Origin: Nocardia sp. SYP-A9097
Lineage (GTDB): Bacteria > Actinomycetota > Actinomycetes > Mycobacteriales > Mycobacteriaceae
Direction: 5' to 3'
Length of the DNA: 64,000 bases
NCBI RefSeq assembly: GCF_009649815.1
Contig: NZ_WJIC01000005.1
Location: 186,001-250,000 of the forward strand
Program-made: the position numbers and the translations under genes
Shown here: positions 9,080 through 17,218 of the stretch, one piece after another
Position numbering within the stretch: position 1 is the stretch's first letter
Layout of the letters: each line of letters starts with the position of its first letter
Notes under the pieces: model-generated
Seen by the model: the letters and a program-made list of their open reading frames with translations, nothing else
Database searches by the model: none
What the model was told of the DNA's origin: nothing

Positions 9080-9748
9080 CTATTTCCGCGCCCTGGCTTC
9101 GAAGCCGTCGCAGAGCGCGGCCAGTCCGGAGTCGAGTAGCTGCTGAGGGTCGAGTAGATCCGATTCGCCGGTGCCGATCAGATCGGCGAGGGCGGGCGGG
9201 GTGGGCCAGCGGGGTGTGCCCTCCAGGAGCGCGGTGAGGCCGGAGCGTTCCTCGCTATCGCTGTCACGGTCGATGAGCAGTCGGGCGCTGACATACTGCA
9301 GCGCCACGCCCGCGATATAGCTCCACACCGACAGTGACATGCGGGTGGCCTCACGGGTGCTGACACCGAGTTCGGTGAATCCCTCTACCAGCCAGCCCAA
9401 TACGACCAGGCTGTTCTCACCGAAGTTGTAGCGCGGAACCGCGAAGGTGAACAGCACCCATGGATGTTCCTGGTAGAGCTGCCAATCCACCTCGGCGGCA
9501 ATGCGTACCCGATCGCGCCAGGTCCAGCCCTCGCCCTCGGGTGTGGGATACGGATTGCGGCGGGAGACCTCATCGGTCATGGCCGCCAGGAGGGTGTCCT
9601 TGTTCGGCACGTGCCGGTACAGCGACATCGCGCCCGCGCCCATGCGCTCGGCTATGCGGCGCATGGAGAGGGCATCGATTCCGGACTCGTCGGCCAGGGT
9701 GATGGCGGCGTCGACAATGCCGGCCCGGGTGAGCTTGGCCTCGGTCAT
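9080..9748 (-). CDS. TetR-family regulator of the adjacent MFS pump
   Basis: The 222-residue regulator has the TetR N-terminal helix-turn-helix (GIVDAAITLADESG, LSMRRIAERMGAGAMSLYRHV) and a TetR_C-type ligand-binding domain with several Trp and aromatic residues. The long upstream reading frame is a shadow; the ATG at 9746-9748 starts MTEAKLTRAGI at the right distance from the DNA-binding domain. It is divergent from a DHA2-type exporter, the classical arrangement of a TetR repressor controlling a drug pump. Several palindromes lie in the 135-bp gap. Confidence 0.9.
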   Translation of the reverse strand: MTEAKLTRAGIVDAAITLADESGIDALSMRRIAERMGAGAMSLYRHVPNKDTLLAAMTDEVSRRNPYPTPEGEGWTWRDRVRIAAEVDWQLYQEHPWVLFTFAVPRYNFGENSLVVLGWLVEGFTELGVSTREATRMSLSVWSYIAGVALQYVSARLLIDRDSDSEERSGLTALLEGTPRWPTPPALADLIGTGESDLLDPQQLLDSGLAALCDGFEARARK

Positions 9749-9782
9749 CGGATGAATTCTTTCCTTTCCGGCGCGGGTCTGC

Positions 9783-9860
9783 GTACACTGTACTCCGGCC
9801 GCGCGTACGCCGTACGCGCCTGTTTTGTGTAGACACCGTGTGTAGACACCGTGTGTAAAC
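9783..9860. promoter_or_regulatory. Palindrome array between tetR and MFS gene
   Basis: Three kinds of symmetric element lie in the divergent gap: GTACA-C-TGTAC at 9783-9793; GCGCGTACG-C-CGTACGCGC (perfect 9-bp arms) at 9801-9819; and a 13-bp-spaced series GTGTAGACAC at 9827-9836, GTGTAGACAC at 9840-9849 and the weaker GTGTAAACCC at 9853-9862. The central palindrome is the best single TetR operator candidate. The direct repeats may set the spacing for a second dimer or overlap the pump promoter. Confidence 0.6.
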
Positions 9861-9886
9861 CCCTGAAACAGCTCGGAGGATAGGTG

Positions 9887-11353
9887 ATGACCAGCATTCT
9901 CGCGCGTCCCGTCGCGCAGACTCCGCGCCGCGCCTGGCTCGGCCTGGCCGTACTGCTGCTGCCGGTACTGCTGGTGTCGATGGACATGTCGGTGCTGTAC
10001 CTGGCCATGCCCACCCTGACCGAGCACCTCGACCCGTCGGCCACCCAGCAGCTCTGGATTCTGGATATCTACGGCTTCATGATCGCCGGTCTGCTCATCA
10101 CCATGGGCAATCTCGGTGATCGCATCGGGCGGCGCAATATCCTGCTCGTCGGCGCGACCGTCTTCGGATTGGCTTCGGTGCTGGCCGCTTTCGCGCCGAG
10201 CGCCTCGGTACTGATCGCCGCGCGGGCGCTCATGGGTGTCGGTGGTGCGACGCTGCTGCCGTCCAGCCTGGCCTTGATCTCCACCATGTTCCCCGAGGCG
10301 CGGGCCCGCGCCACCGCCATCGGCGTCTGGACCGCGTTCTTCGCGGGCGGGTCGGCGGTCGGGCCGATTATCGGTGGCGTACTGCTGCACCACTTCTGGT
10401 GGGGTTCGGTCTTTTTGATCAATACGCCGGTGCTGGTGGTGCTGCTGGTCTTCGGGCCGCTGCTGTTGCCGGAGCATCGTTCGGCGGGGCTCGCACCCCT
10501 GGATCTGCCGAGTGTGGCGCTGTCCATCGGCGGCATTCTGCCGATCGTGTACGCGGTCAAGCATTTCGCGGCCGAGGGCTTCGACCTGCCGGTCATCGGT
10601 ATCGGATTGCTCGGTGTACTGCTGCTGATCGCGTTCGTCCGAAGGCAGCGGCAGCTGACCGAACCGCTATTGGATCTGAGCCTGTTCCGCAATGGATTGT
10701 TCTCGGTGGCAATCGGTTCCAGCACCGTCGGTATGTTGGCACTCGCTGGCATGAGCTACCTGACCAGCGTGTATCTGCAATCGGTGACCGGACGTGACGC
10801 GCTCGGCGCGGCACTGCTTGGCATTCCGATGGCGGTGGTGGTCTTCGTCTGCTCGGTGAGCGGTGCGCGGGTCGGCCGCAAACTCGGCACCCGGACCGCT
10901 TTCGTGCTCGCGCTGAGTATGGCGGCGGCAGGCAATTTCATGCTGCTCGGTGTCGGGGTGAACAGCGGAATCGGCTGGTACATCGCCGGAACCGTGGTTG
11001 CCGGAGCCGGTTTCGGTATGGCGTTCACCCTGGTATCGGAGGTGGCGGTGGCCTCGGTGCCGCCCGAGCGGGCCGGTTCCGCGGTCGGAATCTCCGAGAC
11101 CAGTTTCGAACTCGGCAATGGTTTGGGCCTGGCACTGCTGGGTTCGCTTGCGGCCCTGGTCTTCCGCTCCGGCGGCGACTTCGGGTCGACGCTGGGGGAG
11201 ACCCTCACCCATGCCGGGGGCGATTCCGCGCTGATCGATTCCGCGCGTGACTCATTCGTGCACGGTATGCACGTTGCCACCACGGCGGGTGCGATCCTGC
11301 TGGCGGTCATGGCGGTGATCGCCGTGGTCAGTGGCCGAAAAGCGAAGTCATGA
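9887..11353 (+). CDS. MFS multidrug exporter, DHA2 (14-TM, SmvA/QacA-like)
   Basis: This is a proton-driven exporter in the cytoplasmic membrane, 488 residues from the ATG at 9887, chosen because GGAGGA lies 6 bp upstream (a GTG at 9884 is too close). Motif A GNLGDRIGRRNILL, motif C-like GPIIGGVLL, the helix-1 SMDMSVLYLAMPTL and about 14 hydrophobic helices place it in DHA2 beside SmvA and QacA, which expel cationic biocides and drugs. The actual substrate is unknown. The divergent tetR and the operators between them suggest inducible expression. The 3' end overlaps the next, convergent gene by 26 bp. Confidence 0.92.
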   Translation: MTSILARPVAQTPRRAWLGLAVLLLPVLLVSMDMSVLYLAMPTLTEHLDPSATQQLWILDIYGFMIAGLLITMGNLGDRIGRRNILLVGATVFGLASVLAAFAPSASVLIAARALMGVGGATLLPSSLALISTMFPEARARATAIGVWTAFFAGGSAVGPIIGGVLLHHFWWGSVFLINTPVLVVLLVFGPLLLPEHRSAGLAPLDLPSVALSIGGILPIVYAVKHFAAEGFDLPVIGIGLLGVLLLIAFVRRQRQLTEPLLDLSLFRNGLFSVAIGSSTVGMLALAGMSYLTSVYLQSVTGRDALGAALLGIPMAVVVFVCSVSGARVGRKLGTRTAFVLALSMAAAGNFMLLGVGVNSGIGWYIAGTVVAGAGFGMAFTLVSEVAVASVPPERAGSAVGISETSFELGNGLGLALLGSLAALVFRSGGDFGSTLGETLTHAGGDSALIDSARDSFVHGMHVATTAGAILLAVMAVIAVVSGRKAKS

Positions 11354-12119
11354 GCTCGGCCGCGGCCTTGTTCATGGGCGTGAGTACGCGTAGGTAGACG
11401 AACCGGACCGGGCGGACCACGGTGGCCCGCCAGACGGTCGCGACAATCGCGAAAAGTGGTTGCAGCGCAGTGCGATACAACCAGCGGCAGGGCGTCACCA
11501 CCAGGACCCGAACAATGGTGGTGGCGACCCGCCAGCCGAAGAGCAGCGCCGCGCCCAGTACCGACAGGATCGGCCACAGCGCCCAGCGCCACAGCCGGGT
11601 CAGCGGCCAGGCGATCAGCCATCTGCCGATGAAATACAGCACGTACATGGTGGCCTGGGCGATGGGGACCAGAATCCAGCGGGCGATCCAATTCGCGATC
11701 GGCTCGATGATCTTGCGTCCGAACCAGATCAGACTCGGTTTCAGTACGCGCCGCCACAGCCATTCCTCGACCGCGCGTTTCAGCGGCCGCAGCAGGAAGT
11801 CGAGTAGGAATGCTCCGAGCGGAGTCAGGATCATGCCCCACAGCAGTTGCTGAAGTATCAGCCCCCACAGGAAATCGGTGAAAAACGCCCAAATGGGGCG
11901 AACAACCCAATACCGGAACAGCTTCACCAGCGGTTCGAGCAGCTTCTCGGAGATGAACTCCAGTACCGCCACCACGCCACGCCCGAAGAGCTTGCACCCC
12001 TCCCAGAGCAGGCGCAGCGGAATGAAGATCACGACCGCTATTGCCCGCGCGATCCACCCCGCGATCGAAACCCGCTCCGGCGTGCGCTCTTCCGGCCCCT
12101 GAACCGCCATCGTCCCCAT
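11328..12119 (-). CDS. Membrane protein with repeated Trp/Leu-rich helices, unknown function
   Basis: The 263-residue protein is rich in Trp, Leu, Val and Arg and appears to be a series of hydrophobic or amphipathic helices (AIAVVIFIPLRLLWEG, LILQQLLWGMILTPLGAFLL, LWPILSVLGAALLFGW) separated by short basic segments such as RPLKRAVEEWLWRR. No family is recognised. Similar Trp-rich tandem-helix proteins occur in Nocardia and Rhodococcus. The ATG at 12119 has GGGGAG just upstream. It is convergent with the MFS gene (26-bp overlap) and divergent from the SDR gene. Confidence 0.7.
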   Translation of the reverse strand: MGTMAVQGPEERTPERVSIAGWIARAIAVVIFIPLRLLWEGCKLFGRGVVAVLEFISEKLLEPLVKLFRYWVVRPIWAFFTDFLWGLILQQLLWGMILTPLGAFLLDFLLRPLKRAVEEWLWRRVLKPSLIWFGRKIIEPIANWIARWILVPIAQATMYVLYFIGRWLIAWPLTRLWRWALWPILSVLGAALLFGWRVATTIVRVLVVTPCRWLYRTALQPLFAIVATVWRATVVRPVRFVYLRVLTPMNKAAAELMTSLFGH

Positions 12120-12224
12120 CCTCTCCCCGACACTGCCTTCATCCTGGTACAGGAAAGTGCTTCGCGCCCTGGGTATTTCCACTCAACTACCGTGACGAAC
12201 CGGTCAGACGGTTACAGTCGAGAC

Positions 12225-13115
12225 GTGGGTGAGAACTCGACTCCGGACCCCGAACCCCAACCTGAACCGAATGGCCGTCCGCTCGCCGAACGCGTCGCGA
12301 CCAGGCTGTTCTATCCGACCACCCGACCCCGCGAGAAATCGCTGCGCGAGGCCGTGGCCGGTCAGGTGGTCCTGGTCACCGGCGCATCGCACGGTATCGG
12401 TAAGGCCGCCGCCAAGAAAATCGCGGCTGCCGGCGCGACCGTGCTACTGGTGGCCCGCACGCTGGAGGATCTGGAGCAGGTCGCCACCGAAATCCGCGCG
12501 GACGGCGGCATCGCCCACGTCTATCAGGCCGATCTCACCGAAATGGACGCCACCGCCGAGCTCGGTGCGGCCCTGCTCGCCGCACACGGGCACGTGGATG
12601 TGGTGATCAATAACGCGGGCAAGTCGATTCGCCGTCCGATCGACGAATCCTATGATCGCTTCCACGATTTCACCCGCACCATCGATATCAACTATCTCGG
12701 CCCGGTGCGGCTGTTGCTGGCGCTGCTGCCCGGCATGCGCGAGCGCCGCCACGGTCATATCGTGAATGTCTCCACCTGGGGTCTGCGTATGCCACCGGCT
12801 CCGCGGTGGGCGGCGTACGGTGCGTCGAAGTCGGCGTTCGATGTCTGGTTGCGCACGGTCGCAACGGAGATCGCCGCCGACAATGTCACCACCACCTCCA
12901 TCTATATGCCCCTGGTGCACACCCGGATGAGCGCGCCCACCGACTTCGGTGGCATTCCGGGACTCACCGCCGATGAGGCGGCCGACCTCATCTGCCACGC
13001 CGTGGTCTCGCGTCCCCGGGAGATCTCGCCCTGGTGGACCGGTCCCGTGCAGGCGTGGTCGGACCTGCGCCGCGGTGCCGCCCAGCGATTCATGGAGCGC
13101 AGCTTCCGGCACTGA
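12225..13115 (+). CDS. SDR-family oxidoreductase (acyl-CoA-reductase-like)
   Basis: The 296-residue short-chain dehydrogenase uses NAD(P)H: cofactor motif TGASHGIG near residue 51, INNAG near residue 130, catalytic Ser in NVSTWG and YGASK about 20 residues later. It has a longer N-terminus (Pro/Glu-rich, then RLFYPTTRPREKSL) and a longer C-terminus than minimal SDRs. In that it resembles the mycobacterial Acr-type reductases and the SDR module of fatty-acyl reductases. GTG at 12225 starts it; the upstream extension of the frame is a shadow. The substrate is inferred only. Confidence 0.85.
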   Translation: MGENSTPDPEPQPEPNGRPLAERVATRLFYPTTRPREKSLREAVAGQVVLVTGASHGIGKAAAKKIAAAGATVLLVARTLEDLEQVATEIRADGGIAHVYQADLTEMDATAELGAALLAAHGHVDVVINNAGKSIRRPIDESYDRFHDFTRTIDINYLGPVRLLLALLPGMRERRHGHIVNVSTWGLRMPPAPRWAAYGASKSAFDVWLRTVATEIAADNVTTTSIYMPLVHTRMSAPTDFGGIPGLTADEAADLICHAVVSRPREISPWWTGPVQAWSDLRRGAAQRFMERSFRH

Positions 13116-13153
13116 GTAGCGGCGCGGGCGGATACCCGCACCGCTGGATTCGG

Positions 13154-13820
13154 CTAGTCGGCGGTAGCGCCCATCGTGAGGTTGACCGTGGTGCCGGTAA
13201 TGCCGGCGGCCAGATCAGAGACGAGGAAGGCGGCGGTGTCCGCGACCTCGGCCAGGGTCGGGACGCGCTGGGCGTGGGTGGTGCTCGCGAGGTAGGTCCG
13301 GAATTGGTCCCAGGTCATACCGGTTGCCTTGGCCTCGAACACTTCTCGCATCGACGCCGCCTCCGGCATACCGTGCGGGCGCAGGCCCAGGACGCGCAGG
13401 CCGTGCGGGGCGAGTTCGGCGGACAGGTCGCGGGTCAGGGCTTCCTTGGCGGCGTGCGCGGCACCGTAACCGCCGTTGAGCCGGGTGCCGATACGGGCGG
13501 GCAGGGAGGTGACGGTCATGATCACCCCGGAACCGTTCGGGATCATCTGCCGGGCGGCCAGGCGCGCGGTCAGAAAATAGGACGAGGTGTAAGCGGTGAT
13601 CGGCAGGGCGAATTGGCCGCGTCCAAATCGATCAGCGGGATACCGACAATCGGGGTGTCCGGGATGCCGACGGCATTGAACGAGATGTCCACCCGGCCCG
13701 CCCGCTCGACCACGGATTCCAGATGTGACCGCACCGCCCCCTCGTCCAGGGCATCCACTTCGGCCGAGCCGCCCGCCGCGACAATCTTTGGCGACGGTCT
13801 CGACCGGGGACACGCCGGTA
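13154..13820 (-). pseudogene. SDR oxidoreductase pseudogene, 5'-truncated and frameshifted
   Basis: Reading leftwards from about 13820, VSPVETVAKD is followed after a frame change by IVAAGGSAEVDALDEGAV, GRVDISFNAVGIPDTPIVG and IDLDAA. A one-base loss at about 13614 (AATTGGCC, where AATTCGGCC would restore the frame) then returns to ALPITAYTSSYFLTARLAA, the active-site Ser segment MTVTSLPA, GGYGAAHAAKEALTRDL and an intact C-terminus ending LTMGATAD. The cofactor motif TGxxxGxG is missing: upstream of 13820 no SDR sequence continues. Two frameshifts plus 5' loss mean it is non-functional. Confidence 0.85.
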
Positions 13821-13862
13821 GCACTGCTGGATTGGTAGTCCTTGGGGTAGTCTTGCTGGTGG

Positions 13863-13977
13863 GCGATCGAATGGTACTGGGCGCTCGCGCAGATGATGGC
13901 GCATATACAGCGCCGCGTACCTGAGCGCCGACCAGGCCGCGGAATTCGAGAAGTGGGAGGCGACCCGCAATGACTGA
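13863..13977 (+). pseudogene. Possible remnant of a small gene coupled to the RHH gene
   Basis: A frame reading AIEWYWALAQMMA, and after an apparent shift near 13900 IYSAAYLSADQAAEFEKWEA, ends at TGA 13975-13977, overlapping the next ATG by 8 bases. The amphipathic, charged composition and the overlap look like the end of an upstream partner gene in a two-gene unit. Stop codons and frame breaks prevent a full ORF. No family is recognised; this could be chance. Confidence 0.25.
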
Positions 13978-14305
13978 TCCGTTCATGGACATGAGTCCCG
14001 CCGAAATCGCGGCGATGACCGAGCGTCTCGTATTCACCGATGAGCCATTCGAAGTGCCGATCGAGACCGGCCCGAACGCTGCACCGGTCATGATCCCGCG
14101 TTCGGTGAAAATTACGCGAGAGCTCGACAAGGCGTGCAAGAACCGCGCCGCGAATCTGGGTATGTCGCAGTCGGAATACATCCGCTCGTTGATCGAACGC
14201 GATATCGCCACTGCCGGAACCGGCGAGCCGCGCCCGCCATGGGTGCGTGAGCTCCTGGCCGTGATCGCTCACCATGAGAACGACGATCACCGCAAGGCGT
14301 CCTGA
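13970..14305 (+). CDS. Ribbon-helix-helix (Arc/CopG-like) DNA-binding protein
   Basis: The 111-residue acidic protein has a C-terminal half that fits a ribbon-helix-helix fold: strand MIPRSVKITRELDKACKNRA, then LGMSQSEYIRSLIERDIA, the usual ArcA/CopG/MetJ helix B. The N-terminal 45 residues (MSPAEIAAMTERLVFTDEPF) look disordered or toxin-binding. Such proteins are commonly antitoxins, but no intact toxin lies next to it: the overlapping upstream frame is broken. It may be an orphan antitoxin or a lone regulator. Confidence 0.7.
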   Translation: MTDPFMDMSPAEIAAMTERLVFTDEPFEVPIETGPNAAPVMIPRSVKITRELDKACKNRAANLGMSQSEYIRSLIERDIATAGTGEPRPPWVRELLAVIAHHENDDHRKAS

Positions 14306-14484
14306 CCCAGGCCAGGGCGTCGCTGCGGCAAGGCGATGGTTTCAGCTTTGGTCCCGTTGATGTAATCGCCTCGCTCGCATGGGATCTCGGTGCCCGCGGT
14401 CGCCCGTGCTACGGTCGCGGCATTCGGTTGAGACCATGGGGGGTATCTGTGTGAACCGGGCTGGCGGTATGTGCGCTGGTAGTC

Positions 14485-14991
14485 ATGGCGACGAGCATGC
14501 TGGTGACGGGTTGCGCCGCGGACGTGCCGAAGGCGCTGCCTGTGTGCGAGCGGACGTTCGACTTTCGAGGCGGGGCGGCGCTGCTGGGCGAGGACCGCAG
14601 GCTGTGGGGCGCGGCAAGCAAGGCGGCTGAAGGCATGGAGGCCGTCACCATGGCTGAACTCACCCGCCGGGCCGGATGGGTTGAGGGTGGTTGGGATCGA
14701 GTTGTGCATGTACCCGCGGATACGACTGCGGCACAACTCAATACAGCGTCGGGGATTACCGATTTCTGTTGGGTGCAGCTGCCGGCCAGGTGGGAGATCA
14801 GCGTCGAGGAGACGATTCCAGATGGGTATCTGCTGTTCGTGCTGGGCAGTACCCCGGTGCAGGCGGGCTTCTTGGATGACATCTCGAAGTCGATCGAACT
14901 CGGTAACCGTCCGCTGGAAGTGGTTTACCCGGATTCGATTCTGATACCGAAACCCCACTCCGGTGGCCCGCGTCTGAGCACCGTCAAATAA
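14485..14991 (+). CDS. Putative secreted lipoprotein, unknown function
   Basis: The frame gives 168 residues with a lipobox-like LVTGC at residues 6-10 that should place the protein on the outer face of the membrane. The rest (ADVPKALPVCERTFDF, GWDRVVHVPADTTAAQL, DFCWVQLPARWEI) belongs to no family I recognise. The ATG at 14485 leaves only nine residues before Cys and no positive charge. The missing Val-Asn-Arg n-region is present in another frame from GTG 14451, so the signal peptide seems frameshifted, or the true start is misjudged. It lies 46 bp before ureF. Confidence 0.6.
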   Translation: MATSMLVTGCAADVPKALPVCERTFDFRGGAALLGEDRRLWGAASKAAEGMEAVTMAELTRRAGWVEGGWDRVVHVPADTTAAQLNTASGITDFCWVQLPARWEISVEETIPDGYLLFVLGSTPVQAGFLDDISKSIELGNRPLEVVYPDSILIPKPHSGGPRLSTVK

Positions 14992-15037
14992 AGCGATCGG
15001 CTTAGGATCGAGCGATGCGATCCCCGGAGGTGCGTCG

Positions 15038-15670
15038 ATGAGTCTGGCCATGCTGTTGATCCTGGCCGACTCGCGGCTGCCCATCGGTGGGCATGTGCAT
15101 TCGGGTGGGGTGGAGGAGGCGGTGTCCTCGGGGTTGCTGCGGGATGTGGCTTCGGTGGAGTTGTATCTGCGGCGGCGAATCCGGACTTCCGGGGTGGTGG
15201 CGGCCTCGTTGGCGGCGGCGGTGTGTGCGGGGGCGCTCGACGCGGGGCGGGCCGAAGTTGAGGCTGATGCGCGGACGCCGTCGCCGGCGGCGCGGGCGGC
15301 TTCGCGGGCGCAGGGGCGTGGGTTGTTGCGGCTGGCGAAACAGGTTTGGCCGCAGGGGGATTGGCAGCGGCTTGGGGCGCGTCCGCATCTGTCGACGGTG
15401 TTCGGGGTGGTGGGCACGGTGTCCGGTGCGTCACCGGAGGAGATTGCCGGGGTGGTGGTTTATACGACCATGACCGGTGCGGCTACCGCCGCCCAGCGGT
15501 TGCTGGCCCTGGATCCCGCCGCGGTGGCGGCCTGCACCATCCGGCTCGCGGAGGTGTGCGACCTTACCGCGCAGGAGGCGACCAAGGGGCTGGCCGCGCT
15601 CTCCGATCCGCTGCAGGATGTTCTCGCGGAACGGCATATTGCCCGGGATATGCCACTGTTCGCCTCCTGA
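15038..15670 (+). CDS. ureF: Urease accessory protein UreF
   Basis: UreF is part of the UreD-UreF-UreG chaperone that carbamylates the active-site lysine and inserts nickel into apo-urease; it acts as a checkpoint on the UreG GTPase. The 210-residue product shows LLILADSRLPIGGHVHSGG at the start, ASRAQGRGLLRLA in the middle and the ending HIARDMPLFAS (MRLFAS-like tail). It is typical of the short actinobacterial UreF. It heads the detached accessory operon ureF-ureG-ureD, 8.4 kb from ureC. ureE is absent, as in mycobacteria. Confidence 0.94.
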   Translation: MSLAMLLILADSRLPIGGHVHSGGVEEAVSSGLLRDVASVELYLRRRIRTSGVVAASLAAAVCAGALDAGRAEVEADARTPSPAARAASRAQGRGLLRLAKQVWPQGDWQRLGARPHLSTVFGVVGTVSGASPEEIAGVVVYTTMTGAATAAQRLLALDPAAVAACTIRLAEVCDLTAQEATKGLAALSDPLQDVLAERHIARDMPLFAS

Positions 15671-15742
15671 CCTGGAGGGATGGGCCGGGTAACAAGCGCT
15701 TTACGTGCGTCGGTCAGGATGAGCGGGGAAAGGAGCACGCAT

Positions 15743-16453
15743 ATGCCACCTCACTTCATCGACGGGGAACCGCACGAGCACCTCGATCGACCCAAGCGGG
15801 CGCGCACGCCGGGGGAGCCGGTGCGGATCGGTGTCGGCGGACCGGTCGGTTCGGGTAAGACCGCGCTCGTGGCGGCATTGTGCCGGGAACTGCGCGATGA
15901 GCTGTCCCTCGCGGTGCTGACCAATGACATCTACACCACCGAGGACGCCGACTTCCTGCGCCGCAATGCGGTGCTGGCCGATGAGCGGATTACCGCGGTG
16001 CAGACCGGCGGCTGCCCGCACACCGCGATTCGCGATGACATCACCGCGAATCTGGATGCCATCGACGATCTGATCGAGGCCAATCCGCCACTGGATCTGA
16101 TCCTGGTGGAGTCCGGCGGCGACAATCTCACGGCCACCTTCTCCTCGGGTCTGATCGACGCGCAGATCTTCGTGGTCGATGTCGCCGGCGGCGATAAGGT
16201 GCCGCGCAAGGGTGGACCGGGCGTGACCTGGTCCGATCTGCTGGTCATCAACAAAACCGACCTCGCGCCCATGGTGGGCGCGGATCTGGCTGTGATGGAC
16301 CGGGATTCGACCAGCGTACGCGAGGGTCGCCCCTTCGTCTTCACCTCGCTGACCGAGGATCCGGCCGCCACCCCGGTGCTGAACTGGGTGCGCGAACAGC
16401 TGCGCCTGGCGGCGGAGCAGGATGCGACGGCCGGTGCGGCACACACGCATTGA
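15743..16453 (+). CDS. ureG: Urease accessory GTPase UreG
   Basis: This SIMIBI-class GTPase powers nickel delivery to urease. It is 236 residues from the ATG at 15743, which follows AAAGGAG; the frame is open further upstream but without homology. P-loop [13 protein letters not shown] is near residue 33, then [27 protein letters not shown] (the Cys-Pro-His nickel site), [11 protein letters not shown] and [10 protein letters not shown] short His-bearing N-terminus ([12 protein letters not shown]) and a C-terminal THTH may bind metal in place of UreE. The last codon overlaps the ureD start. Confidence 0.97.
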   Translation: MPPHFIDGEPHEHLDRPKRARTPGEPVRIGVGGPVGSGKTALVAALCRELRDELSLAVLTNDIYTTEDADFLRRNAVLADERITAVQTGGCPHTAIRDDITANLDAIDDLIEANPPLDLILVESGGDNLTATFSSGLIDAQIFVVDVAGGDKVPRKGGPGVTWSDLLVINKTDLAPMVGADLAVMDRDSTSVREGRPFVFTSLTEDPAATPVLNWVREQLRLAAEQDATAGAAHTH

Positions 16454-17112
16454 GGTTTACGGTGCGCACTGAGCTGCGCATCGACGCCGTCGCCGGGGCG
16501 CTACCGCGGATCCACGCCGTCGGTGGCCTGGCCGCGCGGCGGACCGGACTCGACACCGTACATGTGATCGGTACGGCCGCAACGCCTTTGGGCGGTGATG
16601 AGCTGGATATCCGGATCGCGGTGGGTGCGGGCGCACGACTGCTGGTGCGCTCGGTGGCGGCCACCATCGCCCTGCCGGGGCGGCAGACGCGGAAGTCGTT
16701 CGCGCACTGGCATTTCGAGGTGGCCGCGGGTGGTGAGCTGGATTTCGATCCGGAACCGACCGTGGTCGCGGGCGGTGCGGAGCATGAGACGCTCACCACC
16801 GTGTGCTTGGAACCCGGTGCGCGCCTGCGACTTCGGGAGCGGGTGCAGGTCGGGCGGACCGGTGAGGATCACGGCTACTGGTCCGGCGAGCTGAATGCCG
16901 ATATCGGTGACTTGCCGCTACTGCGGCACCGCCTGGATCTGGGCGCGGACGCCCTCACCGATGACGCGCTGTCGGGACCCCGTGCGCTGGAAAGTATTTT
17001 GACCTATCCGGATGCGGCCCGGGCCGAAACCACGGGTCTGGATGCGGCGCTGCTACCGCTGGCCGCGGGCGGGACGCTGTTCACCCGCACCGCAAATCTG
17101 TTGCGCGTCTAG
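16450..17112 (+). CDS. ureD: Urease accessory protein UreD
   Basis: UreD/UreH docks on apo-urease and channels nickel from UreG. The 220-residue product has the beta-rich UreD pattern: [35 protein letters not shown] with the conserved PEP segment, [17 protein letters not shown] and the typical ending [18 protein letters not shown] at 16450 overlaps the ureG stop (TTGA); a GTG at 16462 is an alternative start. UreD sequences vary widely, so identification rests on motifs plus position after ureG. A strong hairpin follows. Confidence 0.92.
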   Translation: MRFTVRTELRIDAVAGALPRIHAVGGLAARRTGLDTVHVIGTAATPLGGDELDIRIAVGAGARLLVRSVAATIALPGRQTRKSFAHWHFEVAAGGELDFDPEPTVVAGGAEHETLTTVCLEPGARLRLRERVQVGRTGEDHGYWSGELNADIGDLPLLRHRLDLGADALTDDALSGPRALESILTYPDAARAETTGLDAALLPLAAGGTLFTRTANLLRV

Positions 17113-17137
17113 GGAATTCACCGCGCGGGGTATTGCA

Positions 17138-17172
17138 CGGCGGGAACCGGACCTCACCCCCGGTTCCCGCCG
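17138..17172. terminator. Bidirectional terminator after ureD
   Basis: Perfect 13-bp arms (CGGCGGGAACCGG at 17138-17150 and its complement at 17160-17172) around a 9-nt loop. It lies between the convergent ureFGD operon and the minus-strand secreted-protein genes, so it can end transcription from both sides. Confidence 0.8.
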
Positions 17173-17218
17173 CGTCGCGCGGGTGCTTACCGCGTGCTCG
17201 CTTATCGGCAAATCTGAC

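Noticed and set aside
13034-13924. 296-codon plus-strand frame opposite the SDR pseudogene
   Set aside because: It is antisense to recognisable SDR sequence and begins inside the upstream SDR gene; no homology is visible.
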